A stretch of DNA of 10,200 nucleotides from Pseudomonadales bacterium (GCA_029244465.1 JAQWQN010000155.1:1-10200), one strand, 5' to 3'; positions 1-7,016 are shown, counted from the first letter of the stretch. Notes: generated by a model not told the origin, from the letters alone. Numbers and translations: made by a program.

Positions 1-1591
1 GGGTAGCGAGTGTGCCGCAACGAGCGCCAGTATTTAAGCAATTCAGCGCTTGTTTGATTTTCGCGAGGTTAGCGGTAGGCAAACCATCTGAAAACTGGCC
101 GTTGCTTGCAGGAAAACCCAGTACGATCTGGTCGGGCCGCAGCATTGCGGCTGAGTTGTCGAGGAAACGGTATGGCCTTTGTTGGCTCCAAGGCTCCATG
201 AGATTTAGCGCCATAGCCACGCTTGCATTAACTTGGTTGTCTGCAGTAATTGCCTGTAACACGCCGCTGGGCCCGTACATGCCACCTGAGTTATAAACTT
301 GCACACCCACCCAACTTACGTGATCGCGAACATGTGCCAGCAAGCTGGCATAGTTAAGCGTCTGTCCTGCGACACGGTTGTTGGCCGCAATATTGAGCGT
401 TTGTGGCGCTAACGAAATAATTAAGTCGGGATTGTTAGCGACTAATGCATCGATGACAGCGACCATAGCGCAGACGCTGCCGGTACTTGGAGCAAGACCG
501 GTAGTCAGGCTAAACGCCTTCTTACAGCGAGGCACGCTGGCCGCGGCTTTTAGGTCTTGGCCCGGCGCGACTGAAAGTCCGTGCTCCACATCGATATCTA
601 TACCTTCTATATGGTATTTATTGAGCAGATTTTCAATCGAGCTAACAAACGCGGTGACGGTTTCATCGAAGCTCAGTTCTCCATTTTGGATATGGTTAAA
701 ACTTTCCGCGAAATCGATCGTGCCGAATGAACTGGATGCGCCGCCAAGTGATAGCAGGACACGAACACCTCGTTGGCGTAATTGTGTAACGTAAGTGCGC
801 AGCGATTCTTTCTGGCTACCGTCGCCGGAGGTAAGGGCAACCATTTCCTCTGGCTTTGGTGAAAGCCGTACGCAGCTAAGATTTAACAAGCACTGCGGGC
901 TTTTGCTGAAAATCGCAAAAGCGATCAGAATATGCGTGTACCCTGCCTCTGCCAGTTCGCCGGGCGCAGGCAATGAGTTTTGCAAACGGCCGGAATTATT
1001 CCAATTCAAAGGCAGGTAGCCGATAACGCGGGCTGGAAATTCTTTCTTGTCCGCCTCTGTTTGAAGCGTTAATCGAGGGATCCCAAAACGCTCCGGTTGG
1101 TCCCGACGTTTTGCTGTTTTGAAGCTCTGCGCGCGGGACAAAGGTTCCCGTGCCAGTGCGATTGAATCTGCTTGATAACCGACTTTCGGCGTGCCGTAGT
1201 GTAGGGAGACGGTTGCGTCTGGTGCAAGGCCCGTCTGGGTGTCGGGTGATAGATGTTTGAATGTCAGAATTAGTGAATGCGTGCCAGCGTGAGAGGACTG
1301 AGCGATCTCTGGGTAGGGGGTATCTATAGGATGAGCGTACCAGACAGCCGGGATCGCCTGATTGTCTTGAAACTCAATCCGCAGGTAATTGAGATCAATT
1401 GCGATAGAGCACCGATTGGTCAGGCTTAGAACGACTTTTTGCCAATACTCAGTGCCAGTGTGCGAAAGCGTGGGACTAATGCACGTCACCTCCTTCTGGC
1501 TTGTCGCATGCTGGGCGTCTGCATATGTGTCGCTTGCATTGACCAGGTTAATAACCATTATTAAGTAGACGAGAAGGTACCTGCTTATCAC
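1..1591 (-). CDS. Secreted family-18 glycoside hydrolase (chitinase), C-terminus outside the window
   Basis: An exported endo-acting chitinase, expected to cut beta-1,4 N-acetylglucosamine chains outside the cell. From the GTG at 1591 the frame is open for 530 codons to the window edge. Residues 1-19 form a signal peptide (MISRYLLVYLIMVINLVNA). Residues about 30-170 look like a beta-rich accessory domain that I cannot assign. The GH18 barrel starts near residue 187 (RVIGYLPLNW). It carries the substrate strand motif LLSLGG (279-284), the catalytic motif EGIDIDVE (329-336, with acid Glu336) and the late QVYN motif (431-434). The first Asp of the usual DxxDxDxE motif is Glu here. The end ALNCLNTGARCG matches the stretch that precedes the last strand in bacterial chitinases, so only a few tens of residues should be missing. 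The ATG at 1558 would remove half of the signal peptide, so GTG 1591 is preferred, although no good Shine-Dalgarno sequence is visible for either start. The TGA of a short upstream reading frame overlaps this GTG (GTGA). Confidence 0.9.
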   Translation of the reverse strand, partial: MISRYLLVYLIMVINLVNASDTYADAQHATSQKEVTCISPTLSHTGTEYWQKVVLSLTNRCSIAIDLNYLRIEFQDNQAIPAVWYAHPIDTPYPEIAQSSHAGTHSLILTFKHLSPDTQTGLAPDATVSLHYGTPKVGYQADSIALAREPLSRAQSFKTAKRRDQPERFGIPRLTLQTEADKKEFPARVIGYLPLNWNNSGRLQNSLPAPGELAEAGYTHILIAFAIFSKSPQCLLNLSCVRLSPKPEEMVALTSGDGSQKESLRTYVTQLRQRGVRVLLSLGGASSSFGTIDFAESFNHIQNGELSFDETVTAFVSSIENLLNKYHIEGIDIDVEHGLSVAPGQDLKAAASVPRCKKAFSLTTGLAPSTGSVCAMVAVIDALVANNPDLIISLAPQTLNIAANNRVAGQTLNYASLLAHVRDHVSWVGVQVYNSGGMYGPSGVLQAITADNQVNASVAMALNLMEPWSQQRPYRFLDNSAAMLRPDQIVLGFPASNGQFSDGLPTANLAKIKQALNCLNTGARCGTLAT

Positions 1592-1950
1592 GCAGAGACT
1601 CTAGTGTCAGTATGATGTGCATATATCATATGCGATTCGATCTCCAAATATGCTGTTCGCTTGTCGGTTTCCACACACAAATCGCCACACAACGGTGAGT
1701 CGTCTCGTTTTAAGCCCATGCTGCTGCCCAGAGGCAGCACAATTGGGCGGCGATAGGCAGTTGGTTGCGGATCATGCGACTGATATTTCGTTCTGTCGCC
1801 AGCGACCGCGAAAGCCAACGGGATCCGATGATTCAAAGCAATGGTTGCAACAGGACTATCTTGTACCGCTTGGGCATTTAGAACAACTAAGTCTGTTCAC
1901 CGATTACAGTGGCGAGGGCGCCGCGCTCGAATTGATTGGGAACGAGATAG
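1592..1950. other. Gap upstream of the chitinase, no confident gene
   Basis: This stretch lies between the chitinase start and the capsid fragment. On the minus strand the frame of the capsid fragment continues past a TGA (near 1897) as an open frame down to 1588, but the peptide (rich in His, Arg and Cys) matches nothing I recognise. The plus-strand frame through 1617-1976 is similarly anonymous. The region may be the decayed flank of the phage fragment and should contain the chitinase promoter, but I see no convincing -35/-10 pair. Confidence 0.5.
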
Positions 1951-2145
1951 GAAGAGAGACGGTAGATGGCGTATAGCCAAGTCGAGATGCATGCACGGAT
2001 GCACTTGAATCGCATCGGCATTACCCGCCGTGTACGGATCTACTAGCAAATCCACACCCGGCCACTGCCCAATCACCAGATTAAAAAAGTTGCCGAAGAT
2101 CAGACTAGACAAGTTTGAGCAAGTATCTGTGCTCAAGTTCGAAGG
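1951..2145 (-). pseudogene. HK97-fold phage major capsid protein, C-terminal fragment
   Basis: A reading frame on the minus strand contains, in order, PSNLS, SSLIFGNFFNLVIGQW, GVDLLVDPYT and LDLAIRH. This matches the C-terminal end of HK97-type major capsid proteins, which usually read like 'IFGN..ll.g.wgg.d..vDPYT......v......vDvavRh'. In that family these residues lie in the A and P domains of the shell protein. Only about 65 residues are recognisable. The region before PSNLS no longer reads as capsid, there is no start codon with a ribosome site, and the frame after LAIRH degenerates. No other head, tail or packaging gene is visible, so this is a relic and not a working prophage. The assignment rests on motif order recognised by eye. 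Confidence 0.65.
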
Positions 2146-2151
2146 CCCCAA

Positions 2152-2700
2152 AATAGTGTTTAAACGGCACAATAAACACCGCATATAGCCAGTGCGCGAG
2201 CGCTCTTGTCTTTTTTTGTAAATGTGGCGCAACCTCTCCTCTCTCGCCCAGCGATGCTCGATCCGTGCGTACGCCTATGACCTCAGAATCTGGCCGGTCT
2301 CTTTGCCAACCAAAATCGAGCCACGGTGATACTTTCATATCACCGTCAAAACAGCATTAATGCCCCTCTTGTAAACATCTCCTAAATTAGCTGCGTATTC
2401 GTTTGGAGTTCACGGACGTAGACTGACCCAAGAAGCGAACGAAGATGAAGAAAGTGCGTTGTTGTTTTAGCGCTCCTGCTTTCCTTAAGTGAGCGCATCT
2501 TCTTTTGTATTGGTACTAACGAACTTGAGTCTTGAGGGCGTCTTAGACTTGCGGAGCTCGGGGTTATAATCGTGACTATCGAAGGCTAACGTTTTTAGGG
2601 AACAGAACCTTTAGGGATTTTCGGAAGAGTTGACAACATGGGTCTCAGATAATTGGCCGTAAGGATAGAAAATATTAACGCTCGTTTCACGATGAGGCGA
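2152..2700. other. Non-coding or decayed stretch holding repeat copies A and C
   Basis: There is no intact gene here. It contains repeat copy A (2293-2362) and copy C (2661-2712, opposite orientation), with about 300 bases between them. Inside that interval, at about 2445, an ATG AAG AAA start is followed one frame over by a short hydrophobic run (VVVLALLLSLS). This could be a frameshifted signal peptide of a dead gene, but it is too short to claim. The rest has frequent stops on both strands. Confidence 0.5.
2293..2362 (+). repeat. Dispersed repeat, copy A
   Basis: This 70-base block aligns without gaps to 6385-6454 (copy B) with 58 of 70 positions identical by hand count. The shared parts include GCCGGTCTCTTT, the ACTTTCATATC core and CCGTCAAAACAGC. 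Weaker similarity may continue to about 2415, where a TTTGGAGTT block corresponds to the one just before the lipoprotein start at 6498. In this copy an 8-base perfect inverted repeat (CGGTGATA at 2324-2331 and TATCACCG at 2338-2345) forms a hairpin around a 6-base loop; copy B keeps it only partly. I do not recognise the family. Confidence 0.8.
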
Positions 2701-2712
2701 AAGTATCCCCCG
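2661..2712 (-). repeat. Dispersed repeat, copy C (inverted)
   Basis: Bases 2661-2682 are the exact reverse complement of 6445-6466 in copy B, 22 of 22 positions. The following bases to about 2712 remain recognisable, including a GAAAGTATC block shared with the reverse complement of copy A. It faces copy A, so A and C form a diverged inverted pair around 2362-2660. It abuts the broken ZIP transporter fragment, which loses family similarity where the repeat begins. A 22-base exact match in a window of this size is very unlikely to be chance. Confidence 0.75.
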
Positions 2713-3000
2713 AGTCCAAGTCGATGATCAATCCAAAGCAAAAACACTATTGATAGGCCAGCTGTTGCCGCTCATATGGCAAAGTCTGACTGCGGCATTA
2801 GTTGTCCATACAGCGATGCAGAGTCTGGATCAGTCCCGAACCGATAAATAACTCCACCGGCTATACAGTTTGCGATAGTCAGGAGTTCAAAGCGGCCAGA
2901 GGCTTGAATTGTTCTGGCCGAGTAGGCTCCCGCCTGCGCCAATAAGAAATATCAGTGCTGCAAAGGTGGCTTTCAACAGTAATCCGCTATCTGGCCCCAT
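2702..3000 (-). pseudogene. ZIP-family metal transporter, N-terminal fragment with frameshift and stop
   Basis: The ATG at 3000 has a good ribosome site (GAGG five bases upstream) and starts MGPDSGLLLKATFAALIFLI, a first membrane helix. That frame ends at 2887. About 10 bases earlier the next frame takes over with RFELLTIANCIAGGVIYRFG, then DPDSASLYGQLMPQSDFAI, a TGA at 2772-2774, and AATAGLSIVFLLWIDHRLG. Read together, this follows ZIP transporters (helix I, a loop, the 'lanafAGGVf' helix II, the 'lLPDs....dfp' segment, helix III ending in 'l.lDH'). ZIP proteins bring zinc, iron or other divalent cations into the cytoplasm. Only about a third of the protein is left; similarity stops at repeat copy C. 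It begins 47 bases after the SIR2-like gene on the same strand, so it may once have been cotranscribed. The family call is by eye and moderately secure. Confidence 0.55.
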
Positions 3001-3047
3001 ATGCACCTCATCAGTACGTCAGTTTTTAAAATCACTCTGGACAGTCC

Positions 3048-4121
3048 TTACTGTTGCGCCCCACGTGAGGTTTTTGAAAAGGCGCGGTACACCCATTCGA
3101 ATTCGCTTGTTTCGATCAAATTCACATCGGCTGAGCCTGAGCCCGATAACACGTTAAAACGAGCCGACTCACCAATTAGAGCCTCGGGTTCGTTTCCCAT
3201 CGACAAAACAAATACATTTTCCAGATAGGTTTTTCTAAGTGCTTTGGCGGTTTCGACAATGAGCTCGATGATGTCGGGGTCAGAGAGGCTATACCCTACG
3301 AATAAAACGGGGTGCTCAGCAAAGCAAACGAGTAGTTTTGAAAAAATGTATTTGTGGCGGAGGGAATAGTTATCGTAGTCCTCGGGTAGCAGCACCATTG
3401 AGGAGGGCGCCGTAACGCAGCCATGAATTTTGACAACATTGACGCCAGCCTCGCTGCTGCGAAAAGTAGAGTCCAGTCCGTGGGTTGGTGAGAAGCCAAA
3501 GAGTAACTCCCAGAATTGGTCGTAATTCGTCGTTACAATATTTTCGAACTCCAAATTACCCAATGCGGCAATTTCCTCAGGCAAAGCGGGACCATTGGAC
3601 TCATTAATTTTTTGAGTAGCGGAGCTGACCTTCCCTGCGACGATATGTTTTAGAAAATTCACGTGACTCAAGTTGCCGGCGTAGAGCTCTTCCGGGAATT
3701 CGCCCTTGCCCTCACTCCACGCCCACTCATGGACTGCAATGCTGATATCTTTGGCTGCGTCGATTAGGTTCCCCGAGCGCTGAAGAAAGAAGTCGAGAGG
3801 GCACTTTGATTCAATGTGGTCGAGGACATCTTCAAGTAGCTCGTACCAGGAGGGCAGTAGCAGGTGGCGCCGCGATAGGCCTGCGCCAGAAAAAAGTACT
3901 AGCTTCTCGTCTGGTATCGCTGCTGCATGACTAATCGCCCTGCCAATTGCGTTTCTGTATTCGCTAATTGTGTCGTCTCCCGAGGCATGTCGATGAACTA
4001 TGACCAAATCATCCTGATTGAGCAGTGAGCCTTCATCACACAGCAATAATAATCGCAGCGCGCGTTGCACGCAAAGATCTAAACTGGAGTGACGGCGCAG
4101 CGTCCCATACTTAACAGTCAC
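3048..4121 (-). CDS. SIR2-like protein (SIR2_2 type), probable NAD-degrading defence effector
   Basis: A 357-residue cytoplasmic protein with the marks of SIR2-like NAD-binding proteins: GAGLS (79-83) after a beta strand (KLVLFSG), TTNYD (197-201), KIHG (231-234, with the probable catalytic His233) and FVGYSLSDPDI (274-284). In known anti-phage systems (Thoeris ThsA, DSR, short Argonaute partners, SIR2-HerA) such domains destroy NAD+ after infection; this role is inferred here. No recognised partner (HerA, TIR, Argonaute, DUF4020) is adjacent. Residues 1-70 precede the SIR2 fold and match nothing I know; they may be a sensing or assembly segment. The C-terminal tail after the fold is only about 50 residues. 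The start is GTG at 4121, with AGGA only three bases upstream; there is no in-frame ATG before the GAGLS motif. Neighbours on the same strand are the exported protein at 4360-4788 and the ZIP remnant at 2702-3000. Confidence 0.85.
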   Translation of the reverse strand: MTVKYGTLRRHSSLDLCVQRALRLLLLCDEGSLLNQDDLVIVHRHASGDDTISEYRNAIGRAISHAAAIPDEKLVLFSGAGLSRRHLLLPSWYELLEDVLDHIESKCPLDFFLQRSGNLIDAAKDISIAVHEWAWSEGKGEFPEELYAGNLSHVNFLKHIVAGKVSSATQKINESNGPALPEEIAALGNLEFENIVTTNYDQFWELLFGFSPTHGLDSTFRSSEAGVNVVKIHGCVTAPSSMVLLPEDYDNYSLRHKYIFSKLLVCFAEHPVLFVGYSLSDPDIIELIVETAKALRKTYLENVFVLSMGNEPEALIGESARFNVLSGSGSADVNLIETSEFEWVYRAFSKTSRGAQQ

Positions 4122-4359
4122 TGTTCCTGAGAATAGGAATTACAATAGGGTTTTTCCGACATCCGCCCAAGTATCAAAACCGATCGGTGCCCTGTCCACT
4201 TCATGGCACAATGAAGGCGTAACACCACTAACGGTTAACTTCTGCCGGAGCTTGCGGCCCAGCAGCAATCCTCCGCCCCGCTACCTTCACTGCACAGAAA
4301 GGGACTCGTGCTGTGGAGGTATTAGTGGTTTGGCAGGGACTTAACAATTCGAAAGCATA

Positions 4360-4788
4360 TTATTTAGGATAAAAGCGCATCTCGACCTTGTCGGTCATAA
4401 GGTTGATCTCAGTGATACATAAATATTGGTTGCCATCGCTGACATCATCTAGCGACATAAACGAATAGATGTGCCCATTCCTCGTCCAAACTCCTTGACG
4501 AGTCGCGCTGGCGCGATTCCCGTCAGTATTTATTGCGATTGCTCTTCCATCAAAAGAACCTCGATCCTGAGTGTTCGGATTGGACAACATTATATTGTAA
4601 GTAAGCCACGTCTTGCCGTATTTATCGTTATCGGACACAACGTTTATTACACCGCCTGTGTCCGTCAGACTTATCGAAGTGACAGACCCATTCAAACCTA
4701 CTTCTTCGCCCGTGACGTCAAAAGCTTGAGCAGTACACGAAACCGTTAGAAAAAACGAAACAAATGCAATTTTAATGCTTACCTTCAT
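4360..4788 (-). CDS. Small exported protein of unknown function
   Basis: A 142-residue protein. It has a clear signal peptide, residues 1-22 (MKVSIKIAFVSFFLTVSCTA then QA), with probable cleavage after AQA, giving a mature domain of about 13 kDa in the periplasm or outside the cell. The mature part is rich in beta-forming stretches (VTSISLTDTGGVINVVS, KTWLTYNIML, HIYSFMSL, DKVEMRFYPK) and has one Cys; it has no membrane segment. The ATG at 4788 is chosen because AAAGGA sits eight bases upstream and the signal peptide starts there; the frame is open for 26 codons further upstream, but those codons would put an unrelated hydrophobic stretch ahead of the signal. I do not recognise the family. 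It lies on the same strand as the SIR2-like gene, 238 bases before it. That gap holds no gene I can support. Confidence 0.75.
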   Translation of the reverse strand: MKVSIKIAFVSFFLTVSCTAQAFDVTGEEVGLNGSVTSISLTDTGGVINVVSDNDKYGKTWLTYNIMLSNPNTQDRGSFDGRAIAINTDGNRASATRQGVWTRNGHIYSFMSLDDVSDGNQYLCITEINLMTDKVEMRFYPK

Positions 4789-5118
4789 GCTAAATTCCTT
4801 TATTAAAGATATGAAAAACGAAATCCAAAAAGTAATTTCAGATAATAGCGTGAAGATCAATATCAAATCCGCCTCATCGCTTAAACGTGAACGGGCTGCG
4901 TAGAAGACTAGTAAACACGTTAGGTAACAGAACTAATGGCGCCTCAACAGGTAAATCAGAGTCTTTGGCAATGCCATAGTCAGTCGAATTTTTTTGGCTA
5001 TGCAGTGCCCGTTTTTTTCTAAACGGCTAGAAGGTTTGTTTGTGTTTCCGAAGCGGCTTGACCCGACACGTCGCTCGTAGTTAGGTGATCAGTGAAGTTT
5101 TGCCAATGAGAATGTTTG
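4789..5118. other. Divergent spacer between the exported-protein and selenoprotein genes
   Basis: This spacer must hold the promoters of both divergent genes. For the plus-strand gene a good -35 (TTGACC, 5058-5063) is followed at 17 bases by only a poor -10 (TTAGGT, 5081-5086). A short inverted repeat (CCGTTT at 5009-5014 and AAACGG at 5021-5026) has no T-run after it and is not a terminator. I see no RNA gene or known riboswitch. Confidence 0.4.
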
Positions 5119-6363
5119 ATGGTACGCCTTAGGGACCTACACGAAGCAGAAGCCAAGCATATGCGGGCTCGCGCTGACGCCATGCAGCCGGTTGATCCGG
5201 CGCCATGGATCACGCCCAAATCTTTGCGGGAGTGCCATGTTGCAATCGTTTCTACAGCCGGTTTACACCGTCGTTCCGACGCGCCGTTTAATCCAGGCGC
5301 GGTGGACTATCGGCTGCTACCAGGAGATGTCGATTTTGCAGACGTTGTGGTGTCGCACATCAGCACCAATTTTGACCGCAGTGCGTTTCAACAAGACCCC
5401 AATATATGGTTTCCGCTGGACCGTTTACGTGAGATGGCAGCCGCAAACGAGATCGGTGGTGTGGCAAAATGGCATTACTCGTTTATGGGCGCGCAGCCGA
5501 ATCATGAGGCACTAAAACTCGCCGGTGAAGAAGTTGGGCGTCTATTGGCTGCTGAGGGTGTGGATATTGCCTTGATGGTGCCGGTCTGACCCATTTGTAC
5601 GGGTGCCGTGGGTGCCCTAGCAAATTACATTGAACGCGCTGGTGTGGCCACCGCGTCCATCAGCTTGATTCGTGAGCAAAGTGAAGCAGTCAACCCGCCG
5701 CGTGCACTGTGGGTGCCTTTTGCGCTAGGTCGTCCGCTGGGGAGTGCTGCTGATCCTGAGTTTCAGAAACAAGTGATGCGCGCAGCCCTGGGAATGCTAG
5801 CCACCGCAACACAACCGACCATTGAAGACTATCCCATCGAAGCACCTGATGAGGCGGATGCGGGTCAATGGCTGTGCCCGGTGAATTTTGCGGTGGCGGA
5901 AGACGAGTCCGTTACCGCGCGACTACTCGCGGAAGTGACACGTCTAGCACCTTGGTCTGCTGAGACTCGGGCCAAGCGTGGCCGCACGTTATTTGGTGTG
6001 ACCGGTGCAGCGCCACATCAAATTGACGCGGTAGCACGTGCACTGGGCACCTTAGCCGAACACGGCAACCTGTCTGAAGCGCCAGTAGAAGGTATTGATT
6101 GGCAGTTTGATATGCCGATACTTGTGCGGCATCTGGCGGATGACTTGCGCACATTTTACCACGAAGCCATTGCCGCGCAGCCTGGTTCTGATGCGCCGAA
6201 TCACGACGCATTAAATGACTGGATATTTGATGGCACCGCGTTAGGTGACGCGTTGCAACAGATCGCGAAGCACCTGACTGAAGAGGGTAGCCCCATGTCA
6301 CTGCTAGTGCGCGGTTTGTTGATTCCAGAAGGGCGTTACGAAGGTGGTAGTGCGTTTGGCTAA
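5119..6363 (+). CDS. Selenoprotein of the glycine/sarcosine/betaine reductase selenoprotein B (GrdB-related) family, with UGA read as Sec157
   Basis: One gene of 414 residues that contains an in-frame TGA at 5587-5589. The parts on either side are in the same frame and both match the same family. Residues 1-156 carry MVRLRDL, VAIVSTAGLHRR (41-52), PGAVDYRLLPGD, SHISTNFDRSAFQQD and HYSFMG. Then comes VPV-U-P-I-C (U157, C160), followed by TGAVGALANYIERAG, the SLIREQ segment and the PPRALWVPFALGRPLG segment. In GrdB-type proteins this U-x-x-C is the redox centre; relatives in Proteobacteria are annotated as selenoprotein B family proteins but are not shown to be part of a classical glycine reductase, and no grdA, grdE or thioredoxin gene is visible here. 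The C-terminal part (about 250-414) is a helix-rich region of unknown role. The ATG at 5119 has GAG eight bases upstream and an in-frame stop just before it; a TTG at 5116 is less likely. A hairpin that fits a bacterial SECIS follows the UGA. The true substrate is unknown. Confidence 0.88.
5587..5617 (+). promoter_or_regulatory. Selenocysteine UGA codon and candidate bacterial SECIS hairpin
   Basis: After the UGA (5587-5589) bases 5601-5606 (GGGTGC) can pair with 5612-5617 (GTGCCC), with two G-U pairs, leaving a five-base loop CGTGG (5607-5611). The second loop base, G5608, is 18 bases after the UGA. Bacterial SECIS elements, bound by SelB, lie in the coding sequence right after the UGA, with a guanine in the first two bases of the loop about 16-37 bases away; this fits. 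The pairing was done by eye and other folds, such as CCCA with TGGG, are possible. Confidence 0.65.
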
Positions 6364-6384
6364 CGATAATTTGTAGTAGATACA

Positions 6385-6466
6385 GCCGGTCTCTTTTCCA
6401 ACCAACATCCAATAATAGTGAGACTTTCATATCGCCGTCAAAACAGCGTTAATATTTTCTATCCTT
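6385..6466 (+). repeat. Dispersed repeat, copy B
   Basis: This copy links the other two: 6385-6454 aligns to copy A in direct orientation (58 of 70 identical), and 6445-6466 matches copy C exactly in inverted orientation. It begins 21 bases after the selenoprotein stop and ends 31 bases before the lipoprotein ATG. The similarity to A may continue to the ribosome site of that lipoprotein, so this repeat borders the change to the G+C-richer patch. Confidence 0.8.
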
Positions 6467-6497
6467 TATCCTTAAAAAACGTATCTGGAGTTTTACG

Positions 6498-7016
6498 ATG
6501 CCCTCCAAGCGCATTCTTATGTTGATCCTTTGTTCCATTGCAGTGACTGCCTGTGACCCAGGAACGGCAGATCTAGGCGATGAAAAGACGCCGGTGTCTG
6601 AGGAGAGTGATGCAGACGCCGACGCGGACACCGACGTGAACCCGCTGATTGGAGCGATCTTCGTCCAGGAGGGGGGGGAGGGGCTGGCTTCCTACCACTT
6701 CGACGCGGAAGACTACATCTACATCAGCTACGAAGGGTTTGATCTGGAGTTGGACAACGGGCGGACCGGCCCAGACCTCAAGCCCTTTGTGAGCACGTCA
6801 TTTGAGCTCGACAATCGCTCGTTCCTGGCCACCATCGACTGGAGTGATCCGGAAGACACCACCGTCAATGGCGCGGAACGTTGGGTATACGAGATGATTT
6901 TCGACGAGGAGTATCAGATCATCGAGGGGGGGTCGGTGATCCTCTACGACAGCCGCGGAGACGAGCTTGGAGAGCTCGACTTCAACTCCGATCTGTCCTA
7001 CGAGCGGCTTCCCTGA
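6498..7016 (+). CDS. Lipoprotein of unknown function, probably acquired from outside
   Basis: A 172-residue protein with a lipoprotein signal: MPSKRILMLILCSIAVTAC, with lipobox V-T-A-C and lipidated Cys19. Asp20 follows the Cys; in E. coli that would keep it in the inner membrane, a rule that need not hold here. After the signal is an acidic, Ala/Asp-rich linker (EESDADADADTDVNP, about 35-49), then a compact acidic beta-rich domain with no motif I recognise. The ribosome site GGAG lies seven bases before the ATG. Such linkers after a lipobox are common in Myxococcota. Codon third positions are strongly G/C, unlike the genes on either side, so transfer is likely. Two G runs (eight at 6671-6678 and seven at about 6926-6932) occur inside the frame. 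Its 3' end overlaps the broken aminotransferase on the other strand by 35 bases. Confidence 0.75.
   Translation: MPSKRILMLILCSIAVTACDPGTADLGDEKTPVSEESDADADADTDVNPLIGAIFVQEGGEGLASYHFDAEDYIYISYEGFDLELDNGRTGPDLKPFVSTSFELDNRSFLATIDWSDPEDTTVNGAERWVYEMIFDEEYQIIEGGSVILYDSRGDELGELDFNSDLSYERLP

Noticed and set aside
1588..1836. 82-codon minus-strand frame just before the chitinase
   Set aside because: Its only start is TTG without a ribosome site, its composition is odd (many His, Arg, Cys) and it lies in the same frame as the capsid fragment after a stop, so it may be decayed phage sequence. Its GTGA overlap with the chitinase is recorded as a finding.
1617..1976. 119-codon plus-strand frame
   Set aside because: It runs antisense to the capsid fragment, has no ribosome site and matches no family.
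2105..2338. Minus-strand frame starting MKVSPWLDFGW, similar to one starting at 6430 (MKVSLLLDVGW)
   Set aside because: The similarity comes from the shared DNA repeat. The third copy does not keep this peptide, and the frame at 6430 then runs antisense through the selenoprotein gene.
4122..4359. Minus-strand frame ending in GFDTWADVGKTLL before the SIR2-like gene
   Set aside because: Short, no good start, no recognised family; it could be a decayed coding remnant but cannot be supported.
4900..4930. GTTAGGT-type motifs (also near 9478 and 9526) as integron attC cores
   Set aside because: No inverted RYYYAAC partner at attC distance and no integrase gene; the copies near 9478 and 9526 are in direct orientation.
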